This document shows positions 16,122 through 25,081 of a stretch of 64,000 bases of DNA, piece by piece. This DNA is from Metaruminococcus_A sp003150405. Lineage in GTDB: Bacteria; Bacillota; Clostridia; Oscillospirales; Ruminococcaceae. The stretch spans positions 1 to 64,000 of the forward strand of contig CABUBB010000009.1 of NCBI GenBank assembly GCA_902489745.1. The letters run 5' to 3'. Every line of letters begins with the position of its first letter. Position 1 is the stretch's first letter. Position numbers and translations under genes: made by a program. The notes beneath the pieces are model-generated. The model was given only the letters and a program-made list of their open reading frames with translations. It did no database searches and was not told the DNA's origin.

Positions 16122-17006
16122 ATGTTCCCGTTTATCCCGTACAATTACGATTACTACAATTATGAATATGATTTTAGCTGGTTCTTTAACCAAAATATTA
16201 CCCTATGGGATGGCTTTTCCCTGTCTATGTTCCAGTTGCTTTACTATGGATTGAGCATTGCGTTATGGCTGATTAGTTTTGTCTTTCAGGCTGTTGGGCT
16301 TTATGCAATGGCGAAACAGCAGGGACTGCGCGGCAAGGGGCTTGCTTGGGTGCCGGTCCTCAACATGTATATGCTTGGCAAGGTGTCTGACTCGGTGAGC
16401 GGTGCGTTTGGCCGGCCAACCCATAAGCGGGTTTCGTTGCTGACCATGCACATCATCCTTTCGTCGGCATCCTATGGGCTTTTGTTTTTCTTACCCGCCG
16501 TTATACAATTTTTAATTCAGTTTTTCACCTACAGCAACTATTATCAGCTGAATCCGGGGCATGGGGTTCCCGCTTTTACTCCGGTTGCATCGGTTTTAAC
16601 AGTGCTGTTCACTTCCTTGGGGCTAATCGCTCTGGCAGTTGTATATTATGTGTTCCTGATGCGTGCCCTTTACGTCATTTTCAAAGACCGTTCTGAGCGT
16701 AATTGCGCCTTGATGATTGTGCTCTGCATATTCATCAACTATGCAGTTGGGCCCTGCCTGTTCGCTGTTCGCAACAACCAGTCCAAAGCGGCTCTGCGGA
16801 TTGATTATCACCGCCGCCAGCAGGAGGCACAGCAAGCAGCGTATCAGCAGGCGTATGCTGCTTATGAGGAGTCTTCCGGTTCCGAACCGGCCGGGGATTA
16901 TGATGCATCGGTGCCGCATACCCAGATGGAGTCAGAGCCGACGATTCCCGTGTATGAGCCTTCGGAAACGGCTGCGGAAGAGCCTTTGGATAAACCAGAA
17001 CAATAA
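16122..17006 (+). CDS. Integral membrane protein of unknown function (294 aa)
   Basis: N-terminus rich in Tyr/Asn/Phe (MFPFIPYNYDYYNYEYDFSW), then about four to five hydrophobic helices between residues 35 and 215. The C-terminal tail (about 225-294) is cytoplasmic-like and rich in Gln, Ala, Glu and Pro. A KGLAWVPVLNMYMLGKVSDS segment after the second helix resembles small Clostridia membrane proteins of unassigned function. No enzyme motif was seen. SD GAGGAGG is ideal. It has its own promoter and terminator. The role is unknown. Confidence 0.8.
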   Translation: MFPFIPYNYDYYNYEYDFSWFFNQNITLWDGFSLSMFQLLYYGLSIALWLISFVFQAVGLYAMAKQQGLRGKGLAWVPVLNMYMLGKVSDSVSGAFGRPTHKRVSLLTMHIILSSASYGLLFFLPAVIQFLIQFFTYSNYYQLNPGHGVPAFTPVASVLTVLFTSLGLIALAVVYYVFLMRALYVIFKDRSERNCALMIVLCIFINYAVGPCLFAVRNNQSKAALRIDYHRRQQEAQQAAYQQAYAAYEESSGSEPAGDYDASVPHTQMESEPTIPVYEPSETAAEEPLDKPEQ

Positions 17007-17015
17007 ATTGAAAGC

Positions 17016-17047
17016 AAAAAGGCGGGATCGGTGGATCCCGCCTTTTT
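17016..17047 (+). terminator. Terminator of the membrane protein gene
   Basis: Stem AAAAAGGCGGGATC/GATCCCGCCTTTTT with a GGTG loop. Confidence 0.9.
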
Positions 17048-17061
17048 ATGAGGTGAACAAA

Positions 17062-17604
17062 TTGAGTACCATAGAAACGCCACGCCTTGTTTTGCGCCCT
17101 CTTTGTGCAGAGGATCTGGCGGATTTTTACGAATATGCGAAAAACCCAAAGGTTGGGCCGGATGCGGGCTGGAAACCCCATGAATCGTTGGAAGAAACCC
17201 GTGGATATCTGGAGGAGTTTTGTAAACTGGAGGATGTTTGGGCCATTGCGGCGCACGAAAACGGCAAGATGATTGGCTCGATTGGGCTGATTGAGGATGA
17301 AAAACGCCGCAATGACGCCGTTCGGATGCTGGGCTATTCCCTAGCAGAACCCGCATGGGGCAAGGGCTATATGACCGAAGCGGCGCGGGCTGTTCTGCGT
17401 TATGGTTTTGATGTGCTGGGGCTGGCGCTGATTTCAGCCTACCATTATCCGGATAACCACCGTTCCCAAAGGGTAATTGAAAAATGTGGATTCCGCTATG
17501 AGGGACGGCAGCGGCAGACTAAAGTGCTGTTCAACGGCAGAATCTGCGACGAACTGCTTTACTCCATCACCCGGGACGAGTACCGGGCCTTTGCGGACGT
17601 TTAG
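17062..17604 (+). CDS. GNAT acetyltransferase, RimJ/RimL type
   Basis: 180-residue N-acetyltransferase using acetyl-CoA. Starts TTG at 17062 with AGGTGA six bases upstream; the protein then begins MSTIETPRLVLRPLCAEDLA, the standard RimJ/RimL opening. Motif A (acetyl-CoA loop) is AEPAWGKGYMTEAA, followed by SAYHYPDNHRSQRVIEKCGF and the final strand LLYSITRDEY. The substrate may be a ribosomal protein N-terminus or a small molecule; sequence alone cannot decide. The SD directly follows the terminator of the preceding gene, so transcription may come by read-through or from a promoter inside that gene. Confidence 0.88.
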   Translation: MSTIETPRLVLRPLCAEDLADFYEYAKNPKVGPDAGWKPHESLEETRGYLEEFCKLEDVWAIAAHENGKMIGSIGLIEDEKRRNDAVRMLGYSLAEPAWGKGYMTEAARAVLRYGFDVLGLALISAYHYPDNHRSQRVIEKCGFRYEGRQRQTKVLFNGRICDELLYSITRDEYRAFADV

Positions 17605-17885
17605 CTTTGGATTACTTTCTGCCGTCCCAGTTCCGGGCAGCGTTGTTCCACCTGCTTTTTTGAAGCAGGAACGGATTTTTCTACTGCAACGTGGAGCGTT
17701 AAAAAGCGGTACTGTTATCTGCAACGGGCAAAGCTAGGCAATGCTTCAGTAGCTTCCGAGTGAAGAAAGCCTCGGGGTTCCCCAAGGCTCCATGTTTTCC
17801 CGGTAAAGAAGTTTTTTATCAATGGCGGCCAGAGAGGTGCCGGATACCCTGCGTTTATTTCTTCTTTAGTGTTATTTTAACAGCG
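17605..17885. other. Intergenic region with several hairpins
   Basis: Between the GNAT gene and dapA. Contains AGCCTCGGGG/CCCCAAGGCT (about 17768-17790) and a CTGCTTTTTTGAAGCAG element, but no supported gene. Confidence 0.4.
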
Positions 17886-17930
17886 AAAAGTTCCCCTGTC
17901 CTTTTGTTTAAAGGGCAGGGGAACTTTTTT
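17886..17930. terminator. Bidirectional terminator between GNAT and dapA
   Basis: 19-bp stem with one wobble (AAAAGTTCCCCTGTCCTTT with AAAGGGCAGGGGAACTTTT), T-rich on both flanks, 12 bases from the dapA stop. Confidence 0.88.
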
Positions 17931-17941
17931 AAGCCGGTAAA

Positions 17942-18901
17942 TTAATGATTTCTGCGCCAAAGCAGAGCAAAAGGCGGACGGCGAACGGTAACTGAGCCAA
18001 CCCGGGCTTCGTTGCTGACCAGTCCATAATGCTGCAGACAGGACAGCAGACGTTCGGCGGCGACGTCATCCATATCGCAAAGAGGAAGACGGCATTGGCC
18101 AACATTCATTCCCATAAAATTAAGTGCCTGTTTAACGGGAATAGGATTTACATCGCTGAATAAATTTTCAATCAGCTCCAGGTAGCGGAGCTGCAGGGTG
18201 TCGCTCGTGGCAGAATCGCCGTCAAAGAAACTCTGACAGATCTTATGGGTTTCTTCCGGCACAAGGTTTGCAAGCACCGAAATTACGCCTTTGCCGCCGA
18301 GTGCCAAGGAGGAGGTGATTTGATCGTCGTTGCCGGAATAAATATCTAGATCCTCACCGCAGAGGGAAGCAATTTTAGCCATCTGAGAGAAATTGCCACT
18401 TGCCTCTTTAACGGCGACAATGTTCTCAACCTCACTGAGACGTTTATAAGTCTGCGGCAAAATATTGACGCCGGTACGGCTGGGTACGTTGTAGAGTACA
18501 ACTGGAATGTGGATTTGCTCTGCACAGGTCCGGAAGTGCCAGTAAAGCCCCTCCTGTGAGGCTTTGTTGTAATAAGGGGTAACAAGTAAAACACCGTCCG
18601 CCCCCATATTTTCTGCCTCTTTAGAGAGATAGGCCGCGTGTGCGGTATTATTGCTGCCGGTGCCGGCAATAACCGGGATTCGGCCGCGTACTTCCTTTAC
18701 TGTGTAGGCAATGACCTCAAGGTGTTCCTCGTCGGTCAGAGTAGAGGCCTCGCCTGTTGTTCCTGCAATTACAATGGCGTCGGTATGATGTTCGATTTGA
18801 AACTCAATAAGCTCGGCCAATTTATCATAATTGACCGAAAGGTCGTCGTACATAGGTGTAATAAGTGCTACGCCTGAGCCTTTAAATATGGTTGGCTTCA
18901 T
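17942..18901 (-). CDS. dapA: 4-hydroxy-tetrahydrodipicolinate synthase (DapA) with C-terminal extension
   Basis: Condenses pyruvate with aspartate semialdehyde, the first committed step to diaminopimelate and lysine; also a route to spore dipicolinate. Active-site residues: IAGTTGEAST (Thr-Thr pair), Tyr in VVLYNVPSRTG and the Schiff-base Lys in IVAVKEASGN; the pyruvate loop and NPIPVKQALN follow. At 319 residues it exceeds the usual 290-297: after HYGLVS about 22 extra residues (rich in Arg, Val, Pro, Trp) follow, probably a stop-codon loss or frameshifted tail. It is alone, not in a dap operon. Paired GTTAAGGTTG repeats lie upstream. Confidence 0.95.
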   Translation of the reverse strand: MKPTIFKGSGVALITPMYDDLSVNYDKLAELIEFQIEHHTDAIVIAGTTGEASTLTDEEHLEVIAYTVKEVRGRIPVIAGTGSNNTAHAAYLSKEAENMGADGVLLVTPYYNKASQEGLYWHFRTCAEQIHIPVVLYNVPSRTGVNILPQTYKRLSEVENIVAVKEASGNFSQMAKIASLCGEDLDIYSGNDDQITSSLALGGKGVISVLANLVPEETHKICQSFFDGDSATSDTLQLRYLELIENLFSDVNPIPVKQALNFMGMNVGQCRLPLCDMDDVAAERLLSCLQHYGLVSNEARVGSVTVRRPPFALLWRRNH

Positions 18902-18966
18902 GGTAAAAGTTAACCCCTCTTTCGCTTTGTTCGCCTATACCATACCACAGCCTTTGTAAAAACGGG

Positions 18967-19003
18967 GTTAAGGTTGTTAAACATAGCGTTAAGGTTGAGT
19001 TAA
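18967..19003. promoter_or_regulatory. Direct repeats upstream of dapA
   Basis: GTTAAGGTTG occurs at 18967-18976 and 18988-18997, each followed by a GTTAA element. The 21-base spacing equals two helical turns, the geometry of response-regulator or dimer binding sites. They lie 65-100 bases upstream of the dapA start. Confidence 0.4.
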
Positions 19004-19043
19004 ATTTATGCCTGCTTTCCGAACGCCCGGAATAAAAGAAAAA

Positions 19044-19081
19044 ATCCCCGTAAAGCCTTTGGTCAAGGCATTTGCGGGGAT
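19044..19081. terminator. Hairpin at the left edge of the prophage remnant
   Basis: ATCCCCG...GCC and GGC...CGGGGAT form an imperfect 13-bp stem between dapA and the integrase remnant. Confidence 0.4.
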
Positions 19082-19109
19082 GAAAAATATATTTGTTCCG
19101 TGCGGCGTT

Positions 19110-19480
19110 TATCTGCTACCTTTAGAACGGTTCGCAACGAATTTTGTGTTTTCAATTTCTGCTTTCAGGTCTCGGGTCTTTCGGTTCCCGGTGGCTATAT
19201 ACCTGATTCGTGACGTTTTGAAACGTATGCCCTAACATCCTTTTGCGGCCGTTTTCGTCGTTTTCATTGACGCCGTATTTTTCACAGATTAGGTACGGGT
19301 AATATCTATTTGAGTATATGAAATCTCATGGGTCGGACAGACGACCTTCTCATTCGGGAGGTCGATGTGTCTTAAGTCTAAAAATGCCGCACGGGTCGAC
19401 TCGGCGCAATCATGACCAAAGATGTGCATATTGCAAACTCAACTGCTCAGCTAATACTAGGCCATAGATACGATTATCCG
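19110..19480 (-). pseudogene. Decayed tyrosine recombinase (phage integrase) C-terminal fragment
   Basis: On the minus strand a frame covering about 19155-19300 reads YLICEKYGVNENDENGRKRM followed by LGHTFQNVTNQVYSHRE: the LGH and Y-S-H elements match the end of the integrase catalytic domain (LGH..., Tyr nucleophile, H). A second stretch just upstream (about 19320-19440) reads STRAAFLDLRHIDLPNEKVV, like the first catalytic-Arg region with its D-I-D-L strand. Stops and frame changes separate the pieces, so no functional enzyme remains. It marks the left part of a degenerate prophage whose late genes lie at 20773-23263. Confidence 0.7.
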
Positions 19481-20772
19481 GCTTTGTGTCAAGCCGATCG
19501 ATAGGTTTGCTTTTCATTTGCAGTGGAGAACGGCAATGCCATTCTGCCTATGTTCTCGTAAACATCTACAAGGCGATTTGGGCGTGGAAGTCAATTCTTT
19601 TTGAGTGGTTAATTCTAGTGTGCAGCTCCATGAATTTTTCATGTCTTTAATGCCGTCGGTGGAATCTCCTTAATGGTTACCTGAAAGACCATTCACTCAT
19701 CCTGAAAGAACATTTCGTCTTTGGACGAACGTTTTTGATGTTTTTATCAAGCAAATCGTCCGCTGAAATGCCGAAATGAAGCCATTATAGGGAGGGCTGT
19801 GGTCTTTTTTGTAATTGCTGAGGATTGTAATGAAATTACTGGTCTCATTAGAAACCAAAATTTTATGGATAACAGCCGCTTTATTGTATGAAATTCACCA
19901 AAAGTCCATTTAATATACAAAAGCAAATTATTTTTAATTGACTATAACGCAAACGCGTGATATACTATAGCTGTAACTCAGGGAATCGATTGATAAGGAT
20001 GGCTTAATAATTGCTCTCAATAAATTAAGCATATCATATATTCAATACATACATGGCAAAATGTATTACGAGAGGTATAGGTGTCTGGCTATGAAGGGAA
20101 GTGGAGCGAAAAAAGATTAACAATTCAATATCTAAAATGGATCGTGCTGTGGAGTAAATTGCCAAGATATCAGCGGTTTAATATTGGTGAGTACCGTTTG
20201 CCGACGGTATTTTCAGAACGAAAAAAAGTGCCCCGCAGAACTGAAGTTCCAACGGAGCAGGGATAATTACTCTATGGCCACTATAACAGCAAACTCCAGA
20301 AAAGTCAAGCTTTTTATGGACGGGCTGAATTGGTGCCTTGCCATGGCAGAAAGAACCGTAGCTGCCTCGATCGAGAATCTTTCACAGAAACTTTAATGTG
20401 AATGCGGAAAGCGTATGCCAGTCACTTACCTCAAAACGATTTCAGCGAAACCATAAAAATAAATGTTGAAAAATAAGTTGGTTTATTTGCGCGATTTTTT
20501 ATTTAGACGATTCGAGTTCTCGCACATTGGAACTATTTATCCGCCTGTACTTAGCACCATGAAATTCTATGAAAAGGTCGTTCAATAGTATGTTTTATAC
20601 ATCTGCTAAATTCGAATAACCCTTTCTTTGACAAATGGATAAGGTACAAAACGGTGCAAAATGAAAGCTTAAGAAGTAAAAAAAACTAGGGATACCATTC
20701 GCACCTAATGCAAAGAGTTTAGGGGGTGAAAAGGTATAACAAGGAATACTTTAAAAGGTAAAAGGTGATGAA
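19481..20772. other. Non-coding or decayed prophage DNA
   Basis: About 1.3 kb without a convincing intact gene. Two short frames have weak support: 20081-20266 (GTG start, 61 residues, AGAGG upstream) and an ATG at 20274 giving a 40-residue peptide (MATITANSRKVKLFMDGLNW...). A good promoter sits at 19938-19966. The base composition is more AT-rich than the flanking chromosome. I read this as deleted early/structural phage sequence. Confidence 0.45.
19938..19966 (+). promoter_or_regulatory. Promoter inside the prophage remnant
   Basis: TTGACT at 19938-19943, 17-base spacer, TATACT at 19961-19966. No strong gene follows directly; the first candidate frame starts at 20081. Confidence 0.5.
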
Positions 20773-22104
20773 ATGATTCTATATTCAATTACGGTAAATG
20801 CATGGCAGCCTCCATACGGCAGGCTACGCGTAATTCAGGAGGAAGCAAATGGCCGGGAAATTGCTGTCACTGTAATCGGAGCTGACGGACAGCCAATTAA
20901 TTTTACCGGAAAGACGGTATCAGTCTATCTGGAAAAACCGGACGGCACAAAAATATATAATACCTGTGCAGTGTCCGGCAGCACAGTTACGATTTCTCTA
21001 AGCGCTCAAATGACAGCGGTTTATGGTATTTCAAATTTGTTTGAACTTCACATTGTCGATGCAGAAAGTCATACACTAAAAGTTACATTGCCTCCCCTGT
21101 GTATTATTCCTAGCAATTATGATGGTGCAATTGAAAGCAGCAATGAATTTTCTGCATTGTCTGAAGCATTGGCAAATGTTGCCAATATGCAAGCCCAAAT
21201 AAACAAAATGGAGCAGAATATGCACCAAACAGCCTTCCCAAACCTGCTGTTAAACTCGGACTTTGCTATCAACCAGCGCGGACAGACAAGCTATTCAAAC
21301 GGGCGTTATACCGCCGACCGGTGGTATAATTCCAGCGCCGGAACGGTGATAATCGCCGCAAACACCCTGCCGAACGGTACAGCCAAAAACCAGATAACGG
21401 TTTCACATGTGGCAAACAGTTGGAATACCTTTTCACAGCCTTTTGAGGATTTTGACAGCCGTCTCGCCGGTAAAACCGCCATGCTTTCTTTTTGGCTGAA
21501 AGCACAGAACGCCGGGCGTATGCGCTGTGGGGTGGGGGCCAGCTTACGCGTTTTTGACGTCACCCAGAGCTGGCAAAGGTATACGTTTGCTTTTTCTGAC
21601 ATTCAAAAGGACACCGCAGCCTGGACGGTGAATGGGCTGTCTTTCCAGTCGGCGTCCAATGGGATCAGTTCAAACACGCTGGGTTCTATCACCATTGCAG
21701 AGCCGCAGCTTATCTACGGCACCTATGTGGGCGTCTACACCCCGCCGAACCCGGCGGAGGAATTTCAAAAATGCAAACGGTACTTTTATTCAACGGCGTC
21801 TACAACAACCGGACTGCGGATGTTCGGCTACACCCAAGCTTCAAATGAAAGCACCAAAATAGTTTACCCAACCTTTGATTTTCCCGGCGGGTTCCGGGAG
21901 GTTCCGGCTGTCACACTGGGGAGTTGTACCATCTGCGGGAATGGCATAACGACCAAGCTGTCCTCGGTTACCGAAATTGTGCCAGATGACCTTGCGGTTA
22001 GTCTGGAAGGGCTTGCTGAGGCAGCCATTGGGAACAGTCAAGCCATTTCCGGCTGGTTTGACGTGGCGAATCCAACTACATTTGATGCAGAGATTTATGG
22101 ATAG
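20773..22104 (+). CDS. Phage baseplate upper protein (BppU-like) / tail fibre
   Basis: 443 residues. N-terminal domain (about 1-115) is BppU-like: EANGREIAVTVIGADGQPIN, VSVYLEKPDGTKIYN and the later LHIVDAESHTLKVTLPP are typical of Gram-positive phage baseplate upper proteins. A short coiled-coil follows (about 130-155, LANVANMQAQINKMEQNM). The C-terminal part opens with NLLLNSDFAINQRGQTSYSN, a standard phage tail-fibre/receptor-binding start, and continues as a beta-rich carbohydrate-binding-like domain. It would bind the host surface. It is an intact reading frame within an otherwise decayed prophage, followed by XhlA-like and holin genes in the usual late-gene order. Confidence 0.85.
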   Translation: MILYSITVNAWQPPYGRLRVIQEEANGREIAVTVIGADGQPINFTGKTVSVYLEKPDGTKIYNTCAVSGSTVTISLSAQMTAVYGISNLFELHIVDAESHTLKVTLPPLCIIPSNYDGAIESSNEFSALSEALANVANMQAQINKMEQNMHQTAFPNLLLNSDFAINQRGQTSYSNGRYTADRWYNSSAGTVIIAANTLPNGTAKNQITVSHVANSWNTFSQPFEDFDSRLAGKTAMLSFWLKAQNAGRMRCGVGASLRVFDVTQSWQRYTFAFSDIQKDTAAWTVNGLSFQSASNGISSNTLGSITIAEPQLIYGTYVGVYTPPNPAEEFQKCKRYFYSTASTTTGLRMFGYTQASNESTKIVYPTFDFPGGFREVPAVTLGSCTICGNGITTKLSSVTEIVPDDLAVSLEGLAEAAIGNSQAISGWFDVANPTTFDAEIYG

Positions 22105-22117
22105 GAGGACTTTCAAT

Positions 22118-22507
22118 GTGGACGAAAACGAAAAGCCCTTAATTGAAACGGTACAGCGGGCAAAGTCAAACCAGCGCAGGATCGAAGAGCTGAAAAGCCG
22201 CGTGGAAGAACATCATGCGCTGGGGATACCGGTCAAGCTGGAATCGGTTGAGGAAAAGGTAAACAGGCTGGAAAGAAGCGTTTTTGAAATCCACACCCTG
22301 AGCCTGTCTGTGTCCAAGCTGGCGAACAACATGGAAGAGATGTTGGAAGAACAGCGGGAGCAGTGGAAAGATATTGATGTTCTGAAAAATGAGCCTTCGG
22401 CGCATTGGAACAGCATGAAGCGCACGGTATTCACAGCGGTTATTTCCACCATTTCGGGGGCATTGGCGGTGGGGCTTGTCACGCTGTTTGCAAACTTTGT
22501 GAAGTAA
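22118..22507 (+). CDS. XhlA-like phage protein (holin-associated)
   Basis: 129 residues. Starts GTG at 22118 with AGGAGG nine bases upstream; an ATG two bases earlier is out of frame. The first about 100 residues are charged and coiled-coil-like (IETVQRAKSNQRRIEEL and KLESVEEKVNRLERSVFEIH). A single C-terminal membrane helix follows (about 106-127, TAVISTISGALAVGLVTLFA). This matches the XhlA/hemolysin family that works with a holin in phage lysis cassettes. It lies between the baseplate gene and the holin, the usual position. Confidence 0.82.
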   Translation: MDENEKPLIETVQRAKSNQRRIEELKSRVEEHHALGIPVKLESVEEKVNRLERSVFEIHTLSLSVSKLANNMEEMLEEQREQWKDIDVLKNEPSAHWNSMKRTVFTAVISTISGALAVGLVTLFANFVK

Positions 22508-22522
22508 GGGAGGGGGAAAGGC

Positions 22523-22813
22523 ATGAACATTATGGATTACATTAAGCCGGAGTTAATACCAGTGGCGCTGGCATGTTATATTTTGGGTGCAGCACTCAAA
22601 GCGACCACCTTGGTAAAGGACAAGTACATACCGCTGCTGCTTGGAGGCTTTTCGGTTTTGGTCTGCGCCGTTTACGTCTGCGCAACGTCTAGGTTGCAGA
22701 TTCCGCAGGACTGGCTGCTGGCGCTGTTCACTGCGGTTGTGCAGGGTATTTTGCTTGCTGGTGCGAGCACCTATGCCAACCAGCTGCTCAAGCAGGGCGG
22801 GAAAGACGAGTAG
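22523..22813 (+). CDS. Phage holin
   Basis: 96-residue membrane protein with three hydrophobic segments (about 10-27, 37-56 and 67-86) and a charged Lys/Asp tail (LLKQGGKDE). ELIPVALACYILGAALKAT resembles the phage holin family found in Clostridia prophages. It would form membrane lesions for lysis. SD GGGAGGGGG precedes the ATG. The expected endolysin gene is absent downstream. Confidence 0.8.
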   Translation: MNIMDYIKPELIPVALACYILGAALKATTLVKDKYIPLLLGGFSVLVCAVYVCATSRLQIPQDWLLALFTAVVQGILLAGASTYANQLLKQGGKDE

Positions 22814-22819
22814 CAGGCG

Positions 22820-23263
22820 GTGGTGGCCATTGCAGCGCCAATTCTGGCCGGGCTCGGGCTTCAGTGGGAAGATATGACCACCTGGGCGGCGTTCGGAGAC
22901 GCGCTTAGGCAGGCGGTTATGAACCCGGTGATTGTGGTCTCGGTCGTTGTTTCCCTGTGGGGAATCATCAATGACCCGACCACAAAGGGGTTAAGTGACA
23001 GCGCGCTGACTGGGTTTATCTGTTGGCTGTCTGCCTGGGATACGACCTGGCAAGTTTTCGCAGGGACTGCCATTCAAAGACCTCCTCTGGCATCTTATTT
23101 AGGCGCCGGGGGATTTGTTGTTTGTGGGAACTGTCAACAAAAAATATGCTCTCTAAAACGTTTCATGTTTTTGCATAGAGAGGCACGGGGGTTTTTTATT
23201 GCTTTTATGATACCTTGTTGGAGAGGCAAGCGGCAAATGAAAGAGGGTACCAAAACGACCTAA
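22820..23263 (+). pseudogene. Truncated phi-LC3-type phage holin
   Basis: The frame reads APILAGLGLQWEDMTTWAAF, then SVVVSLWGIINDPTTKGLSD. NDPTTKGLSDS is the hallmark of phi-LC3-family holins. The usual first about 20 residues are missing: the frame begins right after the TAG of the preceding holin and no SD is present. After SDSALT the sequence becomes unrelated, Cys/Arg-rich read-through. Both ends are therefore damaged. It lies where a lysis cassette would continue to an endolysin. Confidence 0.75.
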
Positions 23264-23420
23264 GTAGCCTAAAGTCTATAAACGCCTTGTTACATGACTG
23301 ATTATTAAAGTGGAGTAAGTCTTGCTCTAGTGAAAATTGTTCTGGGAAGGCAAATATAGAGCTGATTGCAAAGACTTTTGACAGATAAAAAGAGGTTTTG
23401 CCGTGCTGTGAGACAAAGAA
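23264..23420. other. Right edge of the prophage remnant
   Basis: No gene recognised between the truncated holin and the purA terminator. I could not identify an attachment-site repeat shared with the left edge. Confidence 0.4.
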
Positions 23421-23448
23421 AAACGGCCTTCCTATGGGAAGGCCGTTT
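23421..23448 (-). terminator. Terminator of purA
   Basis: Perfect 12-bp stem AAACGGCCTTCC/GGAAGGCCGTTT with TATG loop, followed on the minus strand by TTTCTTTG. Confidence 0.9.
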
Positions 23449-23460
23449 CTTATTTTCAAT

Positions 23461-24735
23461 TTACCGTTCAAGCACCTGTTCTCTGGACGGACCGACACCG
23501 ACCATTTTAATGGGGCAGCCGCAGAGTTTTTCCAGGTAGGAAACATAATCCTTGCAGGTCTGGGGAAGTTCATCAAAGCTCTTGCAGGCGGAAATATCGC
23601 CGGAAAAGCCTTTGACTTCCTCATAAACCGGTTCTGCGCCTTCCAGCTCGTTGATGTCGCACGGATACTCGGTGAGCACGGTACCATCCGGTTTTTTGTA
23701 GGCGACGCAGACCTTCAGGGTGTCAAGGCCACTCAGGGTGTCAAACTTATTGACCGCAAGACAATCCAAGCCGTTTACACGGACTGCATGGCGGATAAGC
23801 ACGGCATCAAACCAGCCGGTACGCCGCGGGCGGCCGGTAGTGGTGCCGAACTCATGACCGCGGTTGCGGATGAGGTCGCCGGTTTCATCGAATAGTTCGG
23901 TCGGGAACGGGCCTGCGCCCACACGGGTGGTATAGGCTTTTGCCACACCGATGATTTCTCCCAGTGTATTTGGCCCAACGCCTGCACCAATGGCCGCGCC
24001 GCCTGATACCGGATGGGATGAAGTGACGAAGGGGTAGGTGCCCACGTCGATGTCCAGCAGAGTTGCCTGTGCACCCTCAAACAGAATGTTTTTTCCCTCC
24101 TGAATAGCGTTGTAGGTGAGCACCGAAACATCGTCCACATAGGGGGCGAGCCGCTTGGCATAGCCTTGGTATTCGGCGATGACAGCATCTAAATCCAGCG
24201 CCTCGCCGCCGTAAATTTTGGTGATGATTTTGTTTTTGAGCCCGCCGACCGCTTTGGCTTTTTGGACAAAAACATTGTCATGAACCAGATCATAGATGCG
24301 GATGCCGGAACGCTCATACTTATCCATATAGCAGGGGCCGATGCCGCGCCCAGTGGTGCCGATTTGGTTTGCGCCGAGTGCTTTTTCGCTCAGGCCGTCC
24401 AGCTTGCGGTGCCACGGCATAATAACGTGGGCGCGCGGGTCAATGCGTAGGTTGGAACAGTCAATTCCGCGTTCGGTCAAGCCGTCAATTTCCTTTAAAA
24501 TATCCTGCGGGTCAATAACAACGCCGCAGCCGATGTAGCACTTGACCCCTTTGTAAAGGATGCCGGAGGGAATCAGATGGAGCTTGTAGACCTCGTCCCC
24601 GTTTTTTACGGTATGGCCTGCATTGTTTCCGCCCTGAGAACGGACAACAACCTCAGCGCGGGAAGCAAGAATGTCAATGACCTTTCCCTTTCCCTCATCG
24701 CCCCATTGTACGCCGACTACTGCTTTTGATGGCAT
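23461..24735 (-). CDS. purA: Adenylosuccinate synthetase
   Basis: 424 residues, normal length. GTP-dependent first step from IMP to AMP. Motifs: VGVQWGDEGKGKVIDILA (P-loop and catalytic Asp) at residue about 7, NNAGHTV, IGTTGRGIGPCYMDK, GAQATLLDIDVGTYPFVTSS and the C-terminal GVGPSREQ. The start at 24735 (MPSKAVVGVQ) gives the usual short N-terminus; an in-frame ATG at 24759 is possible but has no better SD. Divergent from the spoVA operon. Confidence 0.97.
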   Translation of the reverse strand: MPSKAVVGVQWGDEGKGKVIDILASRAEVVVRSQGGNNAGHTVKNGDEVYKLHLIPSGILYKGVKCYIGCGVVIDPQDILKEIDGLTERGIDCSNLRIDPRAHVIMPWHRKLDGLSEKALGANQIGTTGRGIGPCYMDKYERSGIRIYDLVHDNVFVQKAKAVGGLKNKIITKIYGGEALDLDAVIAEYQGYAKRLAPYVDDVSVLTYNAIQEGKNILFEGAQATLLDIDVGTYPFVTSSHPVSGGAAIGAGVGPNTLGEIIGVAKAYTTRVGAGPFPTELFDETGDLIRNRGHEFGTTTGRPRRTGWFDAVLIRHAVRVNGLDCLAVNKFDTLSGLDTLKVCVAYKKPDGTVLTEYPCDINELEGAEPVYEEVKGFSGDISACKSFDELPQTCKDYVSYLEKLCGCPIKMVGVGPSREQVLER

Positions 24736-25081
24736 GACAGTACCCCATTTCATCTTCATTCAGGTTTGTAATTTGCCGCCTGCGGGCACAAGGCCGCACA
24801 GGCCTTAACAATTATAGCAAACCTGTAACGAAAACGCAATTACTTTGGCGCATTCATTTCATAAAACCACTGGATTTTGCCGCTTTTGGAGGGGAAATTC
24901 ATAAGGACAGCCGATTAACTGAAAAGTTGACAACGGATTGGCCCGGGCGCAAGTTGTTTTTTGAGGAAAAAGCGGGTGTGGAACAAAATTTTGTAGTTGT
25001 ATAAACAGTTGACCGGCCTCATACGGTATAAATTTGAAAGCAGGGGAAAAAATATGGAAAAAGCATTTTGGAGGGATGGTC
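24736..25081. other. Divergent purA / spoVA intergenic region
   Basis: Holds promoter regions for both directions. A candidate forespore sigma-G-like element lies upstream of spoVAC: TGTATA at 24998-25003 and CATACGG at 25020-25026, a 16-base spacing. This is only a partial match to the sigma-G consensus. A GC-rich inverted repeat lies near 24777-24807. Confidence 0.4.
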
